A DNA stretch of 28,907 bases from DATKZB01 sp035528235. GTDB lineage: Bacteria > Planctomycetota > Phycisphaerae > FEN-1346. Shown one piece after another: positions 8,009-16,293 of the stretch (the first letter of the stretch is position 1; each line of letters starts with the position of its first letter). The stretch covers positions 1 through 28,907 of the forward strand of contig DATKZB010000228.1 in the NCBI GenBank assembly GCA_035528235.1. Direction: 5' to 3'. A program made the position numbers and the translations under genes. Below the pieces are notes generated by a model. It was given only the letters and a program-made list of their open reading frames with translations, searched no databases and was not told the origin of the DNA.

Positions 8009-9414
8009 GTGCCCTGGTGTCCCCCGACAACGACCTCGGTAACGCGGACGTGGGGGCCGCCGCAGTCGGTGGCGGCCGACTGGCCCTCCTTGCCGCACAT
8101 GCCCGGCATCTTCATCTCGAAATCGTCACCGACGGCGTCGATGCTCTTCAGAACCGGGAGGGTCATGCTCGAGATCGAGACGTCGCGAAGCGGCTCGCCG
8201 ATGGCCCCGTGCTCAATCATGTGGGCCTGGCCGGCGTGACAGATGAACTGGCCCTTCTGGACGAAGACGTAACCCCAGTGGCCGTCCTCCAGGTAAACGC
8301 CGCGCTCCACGCCGCGAACCATCTCCGCCAGCGGCACGTTGCCGTTGCCCATGAACGTGTTGGACATGCGGACGATGGGCCGGCAGTCGTAACTCTGGGC
8401 GCGGGCGCTGCCGGTGGGCGCCGTCTCGAACTTGGCGGCCGTCTCCAGGCTGTGCAGGAACCCGACGAGCCGGCCGTTCTCGATAATCGTCCGCCGCGCG
8501 GCGGGCGTGCCCTCGGAGTCGTAGGCGAAGGAACCGAACCGGCCGGGCAGGGTCGAGTCGTCGTAGATGGACACGCCGGGGGCGGCCAGGTCTTCGCCGA
8601 GGCGTCCCTCCAGGATGCTCTGGCCCGCCCAGACGGCATCGGCCTCGGCATTGTGCCCCAGGGCCTCGTGGACCAGCAGGCCCGTAATCGAGGGGTGGAA
8701 GATGACGGTGAACCGCCCGGCGGGCGCGGGCTTGGCCTTGAGGGCGGCCAGGGCCTTGTCGGCGGCACGAATGCCGAAGGCCTCCGGCTCGGTCTGCCTC
8801 AGGAGTTCGGCCCCGCCGACGATACCGCGGTGCTCCATGCCCCGCTGCAGAATCTTGCCATCGGACGCCACAAACATGGCGGTCGCCACGGCCCGGCCGC
8901 CGGCGGTCCGAACGAGCGTGCCGGACGTGTTCGCCAGAACGCCGTCGCGCCAGGCCTCGGCGTAACTGACGATGGAGTTGACGATCCGGCCTCCGCCGTT
9001 GCCCCGGCCCCGGCCGCTGCGCTCGTGTTCCATGAGCCGCGCGATCTTCTCGGCAACCGGCATCGCGCCGGGCGGAATCTCGGGGTCGTTGCGGTCCTCG
9101 GCCACCACGGGAACCACCTGGGCGATCATCGCGGGGTCGCTGACGAAGGCGGCCGAGGCCTTGGCCAGCGCCAAGGCATCCTCGACACACTGCTCGCCGC
9201 GGCGGCGCTCCAGGCTATCGGCCGAGGCGAACCCCCAGCACCGCCCAACCAGCACCCGCACGCCCACGCCGCGGTCGGTGCCGGCGGCGAGTTTGTCGGC
9301 CCGGCCGTCCTGGACGAGGACACTTTCGGACCGGTGCCGGAGGACGCGGACATCGGCGAACTCGGCGCCGCGTTGCTTGGCCAGGTCACAGAGGCGTCTT
9401 GCGAGGTCTTCCAT
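8005..9414 (-). CDS. tldD: TldD zinc metalloprotease subunit
   Basis: The 469-residue protein carries the TldD zinc site HEALGHNAEAD (from about residue 249), with HExxxH plus a downstream acidic residue. N-terminal RGAEFADVRV and the C-terminal MSNTFMGNGN region also fit TldD. It pairs with the TldE encoded immediately downstream. I chose the ATG at 9414: it is preceded by AGGAAACGT and gives MEDLARRLCDLAKQRG, a normal start. An in-frame ATG at 9480 shares its A with the stop of the upstream gene (TGATG) and would add 22 residues, but it has no visible ribosome binding site. The catalytic motif is complete. Confidence 0.93.
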   Translation of the reverse strand: MEDLARRLCDLAKQRGAEFADVRVLRHRSESVLVQDGRADKLAAGTDRGVGVRVLVGRCWGFASADSLERRRGEQCVEDALALAKASAAFVSDPAMIAQVVPVVAEDRNDPEIPPGAMPVAEKIARLMEHERSGRGRGNGGGRIVNSIVSYAEAWRDGVLANTSGTLVRTAGGRAVATAMFVASDGKILQRGMEHRGIVGGAELLRQTEPEAFGIRAADKALAALKAKPAPAGRFTVIFHPSITGLLVHEALGHNAEADAVWAGQSILEGRLGEDLAAPGVSIYDDSTLPGRFGSFAYDSEGTPAARRTIIENGRLVGFLHSLETAAKFETAPTGSARAQSYDCRPIVRMSNTFMGNGNVPLAEMVRGVERGVYLEDGHWGYVFVQKGQFICHAGQAHMIEHGAIGEPLRDVSISSMTLPVLKSIDAVGDDFEMKMPGMCGKEGQSAATDCGGPHVRVTEVVVGGHQGT

Positions 9415-9479
9415 ACGTTTCCTGCCTTGAGCCCCCGCAGGGGCTGTCTTCGGGACAAGGTGCCGGCCCACGGCCGACA

Positions 9480-10817
9480 TCAGCCGGGGGCCGGCGGCGT
9501 CGGTGCCGCCTCGCGCGCGCCGCCGGCACCGGCCGCATCGGGCGATTCGTCGGCCGGGCCCGGCGCCGCAAGCGACGGGGGCTTCGGATCCAGCAACAGG
9601 CGCAGGCCCTCGGTCGGGGTCGCCTTCGGAACCGTGAAAACGAAAGTCCGCGGTTCATACTGGCGCTTCTCGGCAAAGTAGAACGTCGCGCCGTCCATCA
9701 GGTACCGCCCATCCCGTTTGCCCTCGGCAAAACTGAACCGCAGGTTCCGCGGGGTACACGTGGAGGCGGCGGGCACCGAGACGACCTCAGCCTTCTGTGC
9801 GTCGGCCGTAGGCGACGGGCGCTTGGCCGGACCGTGTATCCGCGGTGGGCCGCCGACACGCTCGCCGCCAGGGTCGATCAGATAGAACTGCGATGAGTCG
9901 ACGGCGCGCGGCCATCGTTCAACCGCCTGGAAGCGCATGGCCACGGCCAGGAATTCCTCGCCCTGGGGAGGCTGCTCTTTGGGGAAGTCCTGGATCGCGT
10001 CCAGGCGGTCCGCGCGAGAGATGCGCAGGCTCATCCCGTAGAGGGTGGCCGCCCGGTTCCGGTCGAGCGTCAGGCCGCGATCGGCGTCCGAGCCCTTCGC
10101 CACCTCGGGGATCGGCCCCATCACCGCCCCGGTGCGCCAGCGGATGGCCAACCACCGGCGGTACCAGTGATAGTAGAGGACGTCGTCAACGTCCGTCACC
10201 GCCTCGTAGCCGTCGACACGCATCTCGTCCGGCGGATAGACGTCGCCGTACTGATTCAGCAGCGGCGCGTCGGCCGACCCCAGCGGGCCACCGACGACGT
10301 ACGCGAAAAAGGCCAGGGCGCCCCGGTCGGGGGCCAGCCACAGACGTTCGCCCGGCTCGACACGCTCGGGATCGGCCTCGCTGGTGCCCTCCACGTGGGC
10401 GAACGCTTCGTAGCCCAGGAACCGCGGCCCCACGGGGAGCATCTGGATGAGAACGAGGCAGACGCCCACCACCAGGTAGCCGGCCACCAGGCCCAGCGCC
10501 GCTCCGCCGATGCGGTCGGCCATGACGGGGAAGGCCGGCTCGTTCGGCAAGAACCTCTCGCCCGCCGTCCGAAGCCCCAGGAACACCACGCACAGAATCA
10601 CCCACAGACAGAACGCGTCGCCGGCGTAGTACCAGACGCCGGCCGGGTCCTCGGACGAACCGAAGACCATCCCGCTGACCGGCGCGAACAGACCGAAGGC
10701 CAGCGCGGCCGCCAGAACGAAGGCCACCAGGACCTGGGCTGCCCGATAGACCCCCTGGACGGCGCACAGGAAGGCCACCGCCGCCATCGCGATCATCGCC
10801 AGAATACTCAGGACCAC
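9480..10817 (-). CDS. CvpA-family membrane protein with long C-terminal domain
   Basis: The 445-residue protein has four hydrophobic segments in its first 150 or so residues (about 3-22, 29-50, 68-85, 105-130), in the arrangement of the CvpA (colicin V production-like) family. The remaining roughly 290 residues are soluble, with no family I recognise; they end in an alanine/proline-rich tail. CvpA proteins of about 160-200 residues are inner-membrane proteins linked to envelope stress and bile resistance, with no defined biochemistry. The start is GTG at 10817 behind TTGGAGGG. It lies between a PilB-like gene and tldD on the same strand, probably in one transcription unit. Confidence 0.7.
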   Translation of the reverse strand: MVLSILAMIAMAAVAFLCAVQGVYRAAQVLVAFVLAAALAFGLFAPVSGMVFGSSEDPAGVWYYAGDAFCLWVILCVVFLGLRTAGERFLPNEPAFPVMADRIGGAALGLVAGYLVVGVCLVLIQMLPVGPRFLGYEAFAHVEGTSEADPERVEPGERLWLAPDRGALAFFAYVVGGPLGSADAPLLNQYGDVYPPDEMRVDGYEAVTDVDDVLYYHWYRRWLAIRWRTGAVMGPIPEVAKGSDADRGLTLDRNRAATLYGMSLRISRADRLDAIQDFPKEQPPQGEEFLAVAMRFQAVERWPRAVDSSQFYLIDPGGERVGGPPRIHGPAKRPSPTADAQKAEVVSVPAASTCTPRNLRFSFAEGKRDGRYLMDGATFYFAEKRQYEPRTFVFTVPKATPTEGLRLLLDPKPPSLAAPGPADESPDAAGAGGAREAAPTPPAPG

Positions 10818-10946
10818 GGGGACCCTCCAACCGGCCGCCGGTTACGTCGGGTACGCGGCGCCAGTGGGTTATTCATCACGCATCACCTTGTTGCCCGTGC
10901 GTCGGCGTCGGCAACCGACGTCGCGGCCGGCCGCGCCCGGACACCG

Positions 10947-12779
10947 TCAACTCTCCTGCTTGATGGCCCGCAGGACCTCTTCAATGCAGGTGCGGCCCTC
11001 GATGACGAGGCGGAGCCCTTCCTCCTGCAAGTTGCGCATGCCGAGTTTACGTGCGTAGGTCCTCAGGTCGGCCAGCGCGGCGCCTCGTGCGATCATGGCG
11101 CGGGCTTCGTCGTCGATGGGCATCAGTTCGAACAACCCGGCCCGGGCCACATACCGGCTGTTGCCACACCTCGGACACACCGCCGCCTTGCCGTCCTCCG
11201 GTCCGGTCCGGGAGGGCGGCCGGTAAAGGATATCGACGCGTCGGCTGCCGAGGTTGGCCTTCCGGAGAAACTCGGGATTCGGCCGATACGCCTCCTTGCA
11301 CTCCGGGCACAGCAGGCGCACCAGCCTCTGATTCACGATGATCTGGAGCCGTTCGGCCAGCGTCTCGCGCGAGCCGAACAACGCCCCCACGCGCGCCAGG
11401 GCCTGGCTGGCGTCGGCGGCCCGAATGCCCACCACGACCGTGTGTTCGTTGGCGGCCGCGGCCACGACCTGGGCCACCTCGGCCTGGTACAGCGCATCAA
11501 TGGCCACGACGTCCGGCTCCATGCGAACGCGGCTGCGGACCTCGGCGGCCGCGACGGGGCCGTCCTCCTGGTTAATCGCGATGTGCTGGACGTTCTCGAT
11601 CTCGACCTCCACGTTGCCCTCGAAGACCATCACGTTGTTGACGTACCGGTCGAAATGGCGCAGGCACGCATGGATCGTCGTCGTCAGGCCCGAGTCCCGG
11701 GGCGAGGAGAGGAGCACCAGGCCCGGCCGCTTGCCCAGCGCCGCCGCCAGCGCCGTCAACTGGTCGTCGGACAGGCCGAGGTCCTCCAGCCGCCGCCGGC
11801 TGGCAGCCACGTCGGTGATGCGGATGGCCACCTGCTCGCCCCGGACGTTGCCGGCCGTCTGGACCCGGAGGTCGAACGTCTGGCCGGCCACCACGGCGCG
11901 GAGCCGACCTTCCTGCGGCTTGCGCGTCTCGTTGGGGTCGAGGTTGGCCAGTCGTTTGACGGCCTGCGTGAAGTGCTCGGCGACCGACGGCTCGACGTCA
12001 CCTCCGGACACCATCTGGCCGTCGATACGGAACCGCAGGTCGCCCTTCTGCGGCCGAGCCGTGAGCCCAACGGCCGACGCGCGGCGGACGACGGCGTCGT
12101 AGAGCACGCGCTCGACCTCGCGGTTCCCCCGGCGCTGCTCGTCGGTCTCCGCCGACAGGCGCTTGGGCAGGTCATCGTAGCCGATGAAGATAATGTCGCG
12201 CCCCACCCCCGTAACGGGCCCCAACTCCTCCTTGAACGGCTTGTGGCCGGAAAGGCGGCTCCGCAGACGCACCAGGTGCGCCTTGGTGAGTACCCGCAGC
12301 GGCGCCGTCACCAGCGAGTTCCGGTGCTGGGCATAGGCCACCGACGCCCCCGCGAACAGGACCAGGCCCAGAGGCAGTCCCAGATAGAAGATGGGCACCA
12401 GCGTGGCCGACGCCAGCCCGGCCACTCCCCCCGCCAGCACCACGGCCCCCCAGACCCCTCGGCTCGTATTGACGAAACGCGTGTCCATGAACGCCCAATT
12501 CGCCACGTAGAATACCGCGACCGCCAGCGCCAGCAGCAGGGCGAACTTGACGATAACGGCCGTGGGCAACACGGCCTCCAGAAGGGTCGGCGGCTCGATG
12601 CCGGTGGGATAGTACAGGGCGGCCTGCGGGTCCGTGACAGTCGTCTCGGCCGCCGTGTCGGCGACCTCTTCGGCCAGTGCCCCGGAAGCCAGGCAGAGAA
12701 CGGGCATGGCCAGCCACAGGGGTAACCATCCCCCAAGCGGACGGGCACCGTCTCGGCCGGCCTGTCGGGTGTGCCTCAC
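10947..12779 (-). CDS. Membrane-anchored PilB/GspE-like pseudo-ATPase
   Basis: The 610-residue protein has a signal-like N-terminus (cut near ALA|EE, residue 36), further hydrophobic segments (about 70-97 and 108-150) and then a PilB/GspE-type region. The N2 part is recognisable (DLRFRIDGQMV, 248-257; GEQVAIRITDV). The Walker A site reads SSPRDSGLTTT (358-368), with Leu365 where the essential Lys belongs. The Walker B region VGEIRD is replaced by IDALYQ (427-432), and the histidine box is lost. Yet the zinc motif remains: CPEC (491-494) and CPRC (535-538). The C-terminal LF ELMPID and DLRTYARKLGMRNLQEEG are typical. It is probably unable to hydrolyse ATP, hence structural or regulatory. The GTG at 12779 overlaps the pilT stop (GTGA) and follows AGAGGGGAA. 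Confidence 0.82.
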   Translation of the reverse strand: MRHTRQAGRDGARPLGGWLPLWLAMPVLCLASGALAEEVADTAAETTVTDPQAALYYPTGIEPPTLLEAVLPTAVIVKFALLLALAVAVFYVANWAFMDTRFVNTSRGVWGAVVLAGGVAGLASATLVPIFYLGLPLGLVLFAGASVAYAQHRNSLVTAPLRVLTKAHLVRLRSRLSGHKPFKEELGPVTGVGRDIIFIGYDDLPKRLSAETDEQRRGNREVERVLYDAVVRRASAVGLTARPQKGDLRFRIDGQMVSGGDVEPSVAEHFTQAVKRLANLDPNETRKPQEGRLRAVVAGQTFDLRVQTAGNVRGEQVAIRITDVAASRRRLEDLGLSDDQLTALAAALGKRPGLVLLSSPRDSGLTTTIHACLRHFDRYVNNVMVFEGNVEVEIENVQHIAINQEDGPVAAAEVRSRVRMEPDVVAIDALYQAEVAQVVAAAANEHTVVVGIRAADASQALARVGALFGSRETLAERLQIIVNQRLVRLLCPECKEAYRPNPEFLRKANLGSRRVDILYRPPSRTGPEDGKAAVCPRCGNSRYVARAGLFELMPIDDEARAMIARGAALADLRTYARKLGMRNLQEEGLRLVIEGRTCIEEVLRAIKQES

Positions 12780-13891
12780 CTCAGCGTTCCCCTCTTGACG
12801 TCGATGCCGCGAATGGCCATCTTCAGCGCTTCGGGGTTGGGCGCCGCCTCGTAGGCCATCCGGGGGTCGACCCACTCCTCCCGCACGAGACGCGCCAGGT
12901 CCTGGGTGAAGTCGTGCATCCCCAGGTCGCCGCCCGCCGCGATGACGCCCGACAGGTGCGCCTCCTCGCCGTCGCGGATGGCCTTCCGGACGACCGGGGT
13001 GGCGAGCATGATTTCCGTGGCGGGCAGGCGCGCCACGTTCGGGTCGGCGGCGGGCACCAGTTTCTGGCAGATGATCGCCACCAGGCTGTGCGCCAGCGAC
13101 TCGCGCACCACGTGATGGTCGTGTATCTGGAAGAGGTCGAGAATCCGCGTGATGACGCCCGGCACGCTCGACGCGTGAACCGTCGTGAACACCAGGCGGG
13201 TCGTCTCGGCCGCCCGGAGCACGCCCTCCACGTCTTCCCGGGCGCGCATCTCCCCCACCAGGACGACGTCGGGATCCTCGCGCAACAGGGACCTCAGGGC
13301 CATCTCGTACGACGGCACGTCCGTCCCGATTTCGCGCTGGTTGATGAACGCCTTCTGGTCCTCGAAGAGGTACTCGATGGGGTCTTCCAGCGTCACGATG
13401 TGACACGGCCGCCGGCTGTTGACGTAGTCGAGGCACGAGGCGATGCTGGTCGACTTACCGGTGCCCGTGACGCCGCTGAAGATGACCAGTCCCTCGCGGG
13501 CCTCGCAGATCCGCTCCAGCGTTTTTCCCGGCAGATGCAACTGCTCGAACGAGCGGATGGTACGACTGACCCGCCGCACGGCCACGCTCGTATGGCCGCG
13601 CTGACGATAGACGTTGACGCGGAACCGGTCGCCGGACTCGGTGGCATGGGCGAAATCGACGCTGCCCACCTCCTGGAACTGCTGATGCACCCGCTCGTCC
13701 ATAATCTGCCGCGCCAACTCCAGCACGTCGGCCGCGCGCAGCGTTGCCAGGTCCGCGTAGTGGATGTGGCCGTCGACGCGCAGGATGGGCGGCCGCCCCG
13801 CCTTCAGATGCAGGTCCGACGCCCCGCGCTCCAGCGCCAGCGCCAGCAGGCCCTTCATGTCCATGTGCCACGTTTCAGACCGCTCGGCCAT
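12776..13891 (-). CDS. pilT: PilT/PilU-type twitching ATPase
   Basis: The 371-residue protein has the PilT N-terminal region (LERGASDLHLKAGRPPILRVDG) and a full ATPase core: Walker A GVTGTGKST (140-148), Asp box TLEDPIEY (167-174), Walker B LVGEMR (211-216) and His box TTVHAS (236-241). PilT-type hexamers depolymerise type IV pili. The C-terminus has DFTQDLARLVREEWV instead of the PilT AIRNLI motif, so a PilU-like accessory role is possible. The ATG at 13891 follows AAGGA; an internal ATG at 13864 is less favoured. It is coupled to the degenerate PilB-like gene. No pilin or pilM-Q genes are in the window. Confidence 0.88.
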   Translation of the reverse strand: MAERSETWHMDMKGLLALALERGASDLHLKAGRPPILRVDGHIHYADLATLRAADVLELARQIMDERVHQQFQEVGSVDFAHATESGDRFRVNVYRQRGHTSVAVRRVSRTIRSFEQLHLPGKTLERICEAREGLVIFSGVTGTGKSTSIASCLDYVNSRRPCHIVTLEDPIEYLFEDQKAFINQREIGTDVPSYEMALRSLLREDPDVVLVGEMRAREDVEGVLRAAETTRLVFTTVHASSVPGVITRILDLFQIHDHHVVRESLAHSLVAIICQKLVPAADPNVARLPATEIMLATPVVRKAIRDGEEAHLSGVIAAGGDLGMHDFTQDLARLVREEWVDPRMAYEAAPNPEALKMAIRGIDVKRGTLR

Positions 13892-13913
13892 AAGGCCACG
13901 TCCTTATTCCTGC

Positions 13914-14024
13914 AACGCAACTATCGCTACTTGATCCCGCCTGGCGGCCTTCCCAGGCCGCCAGGAACATGCGTCAGGCCCGATCGCGGCGGCCTGGGAA
14001 GGCCGCCGCGCAACAAGTTGCGTT
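13914..14024. repeat. REPIN-like double-hairpin element, copy A
   Basis: Two perfect hairpins, 13941-13964 (10-bp arms, loop TCCC) and 13985-14010 (11-bp arms, loop GGGA), lie 20 bases apart and are inverted copies of one another with core GGCGGCCTTCCCAGGCCGCC. An outer inverted repeat, AACGCAACT (13914-13922) and AGTTGCGTT (14016-14024), encloses both. The spacer is 19/20 identical to that of copy B in the opposite orientation. It sits between hisF and pilT, which are both read leftwards, and partly in the pilT leader. Confidence 0.85.
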
Positions 14025-14056
14025 CAACGATTATCGCCCGTCGCGGGCCGCCGCCT

Positions 14057-14848
14057 TCAGAGGCCCGACGACACGTCAACCGCGTGCCGAACCGGCACGC
14101 CGGCCCGATCCATGGCCGCCTTCGTCTCGGCAATGGAGAACTTCCGGTAGTGGAAGATACTGGCCGCCAGGGCCGCGTCGGCCCGGCCCGCCGTCAACAC
14201 CTCGACCACGTGTTCGGGCGACCCGCAGCCGCCGCTGGCTATGACGGGAATCGTCACGGCGTCGGCCACCGCCCGCGTCATGGGAATATCGTAACCGTCC
14301 TGGGTGCCGTCGGCATCCATGCTGGTCAGCAAAATCTCGCCGGCGCCCAGTCCCTCGACCTGCCGGGCCCAGGCGACGGCCTCCAGGGGCGTCGGCACCC
14401 GGCCGCCGTTGATGTGCACGCACCAGACCTCGCGGCCGTCCTCGCGGACGCGTTTCGGGTCGATGGCCACGACGATGCACTGGCTGCCGAACCGGTCGGC
14501 CGCGCGGCGGACAAAGTCGGGGTCGCTCGTGGCGGCCGAGTTGATGGAAACCTTGTCGGCCCCGGCCTTCAGGAGCCGCCGGATGTCCTCCAGCGTCCGG
14601 ATGCCGCCGCCCACGGTCAGCGGCATGAACACCTGCTCGGCCGTGTGGCGGACGATGTCCAGCAGGATGTCGCGCCGCTGGTGGCTGGCCGTGATGTCCA
14701 GGAAGACCAGTTCGTCGGCCCCTTCGGCGTCGTACCGGGCCGCCACCTCCACCGGGTCGCCCGCGTCCCGCAGGTCGAGGAAGCGTGTGCCCTTGACGAC
14801 GCGGCCGCCCTCGACGTCCAGACACGGAATGACACGCTTGGCCAGCAA
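14057..14848 (-). CDS. hisF: Imidazole glycerol phosphate synthase cyclase subunit
   Basis: The 263-residue TIM barrel begins MLAKRVIPCLDVEGGRVVKG with catalytic Asp11; the second catalytic residue, Asp130, is in VVAIDPKR. The phosphate-binding GGGIR and ASGGCGSPEH loops are intact. With HisH it converts PRFAR and glutamine-derived ammonia into imidazole glycerol phosphate and AICAR in histidine synthesis. The start is TTG at 14848, behind GGGAGAG, giving exactly the conserved N-terminus; this weak codon may lower expression. No other his genes are nearby. A clear promoter lies about 40 bases upstream. Confidence 0.97.
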   Translation of the reverse strand: MLAKRVIPCLDVEGGRVVKGTRFLDLRDAGDPVEVAARYDAEGADELVFLDITASHQRRDILLDIVRHTAEQVFMPLTVGGGIRTLEDIRRLLKAGADKVSINSAATSDPDFVRRAADRFGSQCIVVAIDPKRVREDGREVWCVHINGGRVPTPLEAVAWARQVEGLGAGEILLTSMDADGTQDGYDIPMTRAVADAVTIPVIASGGCGSPEHVVEVLTAGRADAALAASIFHYRKFSIAETKAAMDRAGVPVRHAVDVSSGL

Positions 14849-14882
14849 TACGTCTCTCCCGCCCGGGCCCTTCGGGCGGCGG

Positions 14883-14912
14883 ATTATACGCCCACGCGGG
14901 CGTTCCGTGCAA
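14883..14912 (-). promoter_or_regulatory. Promoter of hisF
   Basis: On the minus strand TTGCAC (14912-14907) and a perfect TATAAT (14888-14883) are separated by 18 bases. The expected start near 14876 gives a leader of about 28 bases ahead of the TTG start codon. A GC-rich inverted repeat overlaps the leader. Confidence 0.6.
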
Positions 14913-14938
14913 GCGAAACATGACCGGGTGGGCCTCGC

Positions 14939-14988
14939 AGCCCCGTCAGGGGCGGCTGGTCAGTAGCCACGCTCCGCGAGAGCGTTTT
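14939..14988. repeat. Two short hairpins upstream of hisF
   Basis: CAGCCCCGTCAGGGGCGGCTG (14939-14959, one unpaired base) forms a GC-rich hairpin. ACGCTC (14969-14974) pairs with GAGCGT (14980-14985) and is followed by TTT. The second resembles a weak plus-strand terminator, but no plus-strand gene ends here, so a dispersed repeat is equally likely. Confidence 0.35.
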
Positions 14989-15023
14989 GCATCGTGAATC
15001 GCAACCGGCCATCGGAGCATGAC

Positions 15024-15101
15024 TTGTAGCGCGGGGGTTCACCCCCCGCGCCACATGTCCCAAGCCCCACGACCGCGGGGGATAAACCCCCGCGCTACAG
15101 C
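15024..15101. repeat. Inverted double palindrome, second REPIN-like family
   Basis: TGTAGCGCGGGGGTT (15025-15039) pairs perfectly with AACCCCCGCGCTACA (15085-15099). Each half also folds on itself: GCGCGGGGG (15029-15037) with CCCCCGCGC (15043-15051), and CGCGGGGG (15074-15081) with CCCCCGCG (15087-15094). The halves are thus inverted copies of one palindrome. Similar sequences are common as dispersed repeats in GC-rich planctomycete-type genomes, as far as I recall. Confidence 0.75.
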
Positions 15102-15304
15102 GGTGGATGTAAAATGCTCGGAGTTCTGGGAGTTGGAGTTCGGGGAACCGTACTCAACTCTTGACGCGCCGGTGGGGCAAGGCTAGGTTCGGGCATGGCG
15201 CGAATCGCACGGGTGGTCGTGGCAAGCCTGGCGCAGGCCCTCGGACGGGTGCTTTCCCCGCGCAAGCGGAGATAGGTATTGTGTCCCCCGAACTGCGAAA
15301 ACGG

Positions 15305-15404
15305 TGTCATTTCGAGCGAGCGAAGCGAGTCGAGAAATCTCGCCTTGGTCGTTGCCGTTTGACCGTTTCCACGGCGAGACCCCTCGACTTCGCTCGGGGT
15401 GACA
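15305..15404. repeat. 100-bp inverted repeat with TGTCA/TGACA ends
   Basis: The element starts TGTCATTTCGAGCGAGCGAA and ends with CTTCGCTCGGGGTGACA. Its halves are imperfect inverted repeats, with TCTCGCC (15338-15344) and GGCGAGA (15373-15379) as the inner arms. Elements of this type (TGTCATT..GAGCGAAGCGA..) are dispersed in unrelated bacterial genomes. It looks like a MITE-like non-autonomous repeat. No gene is present within it. Confidence 0.6.
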
Positions 15405-15468
15405 AAGAAAAACTGCTCCGCCCAAAATCCGCAGTCACACGCTGCCTCGCCAGGGCCGCGGTTTTTGC

Positions 15469-15498
15469 TTGAAAGCCTTCCCTCTTGACACGCATAAT
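15469..15498 (+). promoter_or_regulatory. Putative promoter of the TPR lipoprotein operon
   Basis: TTGAAA (15469-15474) and CATAAT (15493-15498) have an 18-base spacer. The start near 15505 would leave a leader of about 63 bases before the ATG at 15568. The nearby TTGACA at 15485-15490 has no matching -10 at the right distance. Confidence 0.4.
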
Positions 15499-15567
15499 CG
15501 GGTGGTGCGGGAGATGCTGGTGCGCGCCCTGCGGCTGAGGCCGGCTCACTTTCGACAGGAGGTACTC

Positions 15568-16293
15568 ATGGCGCCGAGAATCGCTATCGACCGTTCCACC
15601 CTCAAGCCCCGGCAGGTCTGCCGGCCATACACGCATCGGCCCTGCCTGCTCATCCTGTTGCTGCTGGGCGCGGCCGCCGTTCTGGCGACGGGCTGCGAGG
15701 ACCCCAGCGTCCGGTTCAACCGGGCCGGTCTGGAATCCTACCGGGCGGGCGACTACACGCGAGCCCGCGCCGGGTTCGAGGAGGCCATCCAACACAACCC
15801 GGATACCGGCATCTACTACTTCAACCGCGGAATGTGCGAGCAGGCCATCGGGAACCTCAGCGAGGCCGTCTTCAACTACGACATGGCCACCAAACTCAGC
15901 CCCAACATCACCGAAGCCTACCGGAACGCCGCTACCTGCAACCTCCAACTCGGGAAACCCGACAAGGCCCTCGCCGTTCTCGAGGGCGGCACCCGGGCCA
16001 ACCCATACACGGGCGAGGCCTTCATCAACCTCGGCAAGTTCCACCAGAGTCGCGGCGACATGTTCAACGCCAAACTCTCTATGGCCAAGGCCGTGGCCGC
16101 CGACCCCGAAAACCCCAGCAGCCATCGCGAGTACGCCCAACTCCTCATCCAGACCGGCGAACGCGAGAAGGGCATCGTCCATCTCCGCAAGAGCCTGGAA
16201 CTGGCGCCCATTCAGCCCGAGGTCTCCGCCCAGGTCACCCAACTCGCGCCGCCGGGCGACCAACTGCCACCGCCTAAGCCGATGACCGAATGA
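15568..16293 (+). CDS. TPR-repeat lipoprotein
   Basis: The 241-residue protein starts at the ATG behind a near-perfect ribosome binding site (AGGAGGT). A long N-region is followed by a hydrophobic stretch (LLILLLLGAAAVLATGC) with a lipobox, so the mature protein is probably lipid-anchored from that Cys (about residue 43). About five tetratricopeptide repeats follow, from FNRAGLESYRAGDYTRARAG to REYAQLLIQTGEREKGIVHL, then a short proline-rich tail. TPR lipoproteins serve as protein-protein scaffolds in the envelope; the partner is unknown. The stop overlaps an ATG of the next gene (ATGA at 16290), suggesting coupling. Confidence 0.85.
   Translation: MAPRIAIDRSTLKPRQVCRPYTHRPCLLILLLLGAAAVLATGCEDPSVRFNRAGLESYRAGDYTRARAGFEEAIQHNPDTGIYYFNRGMCEQAIGNLSEAVFNYDMATKLSPNITEAYRNAATCNLQLGKPDKALAVLEGGTRANPYTGEAFINLGKFHQSRGDMFNAKLSMAKAVAADPENPSSHREYAQLLIQTGEREKGIVHLRKSLELAPIQPEVSAQVTQLAPPGDQLPPPKPMTE

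Larger units (their letters stand above)
14989..15567. other. Non-coding repeat-rich stretch between hisF and the TPR lipoprotein
   Basis: I see no credible gene here on either strand. The stretch contains the inverted double hairpin at 15024-15101, the long inverted repeat at 15305-15404, and the promoter and leader of the TPR lipoprotein gene (15469 onward). The part 15102-15300 shows nothing I can identify. Confidence 0.6.

Noticed and set aside
6176..9681. Long plus-strand frames opposite dxr, tldE and tldD
   Set aside because: Antisense to conserved enzymes with intact motifs; no start signals or domains.
12780..13436. Upstream extension of the PilB-like frame through pilT
   Set aside because: The frame is open by chance across pilT. 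The GTG at 12779 with a ribosome binding site, a stop overlap and a signal-like N-terminus is the better start.
10167..14923. Two very long plus-strand open frames opposite the PilB-like, pilT and hisF genes
   Set aside because: Compositional shadows of well-supported minus-strand genes; products are low in hydrophobic pattern and match nothing recognisable.
15024..15101. Intrinsic terminator for hisF or the TPR gene
   Set aside because: No gene ends here on either strand and there is no T-tract; the inverted double structure fits a dispersed repeat better.
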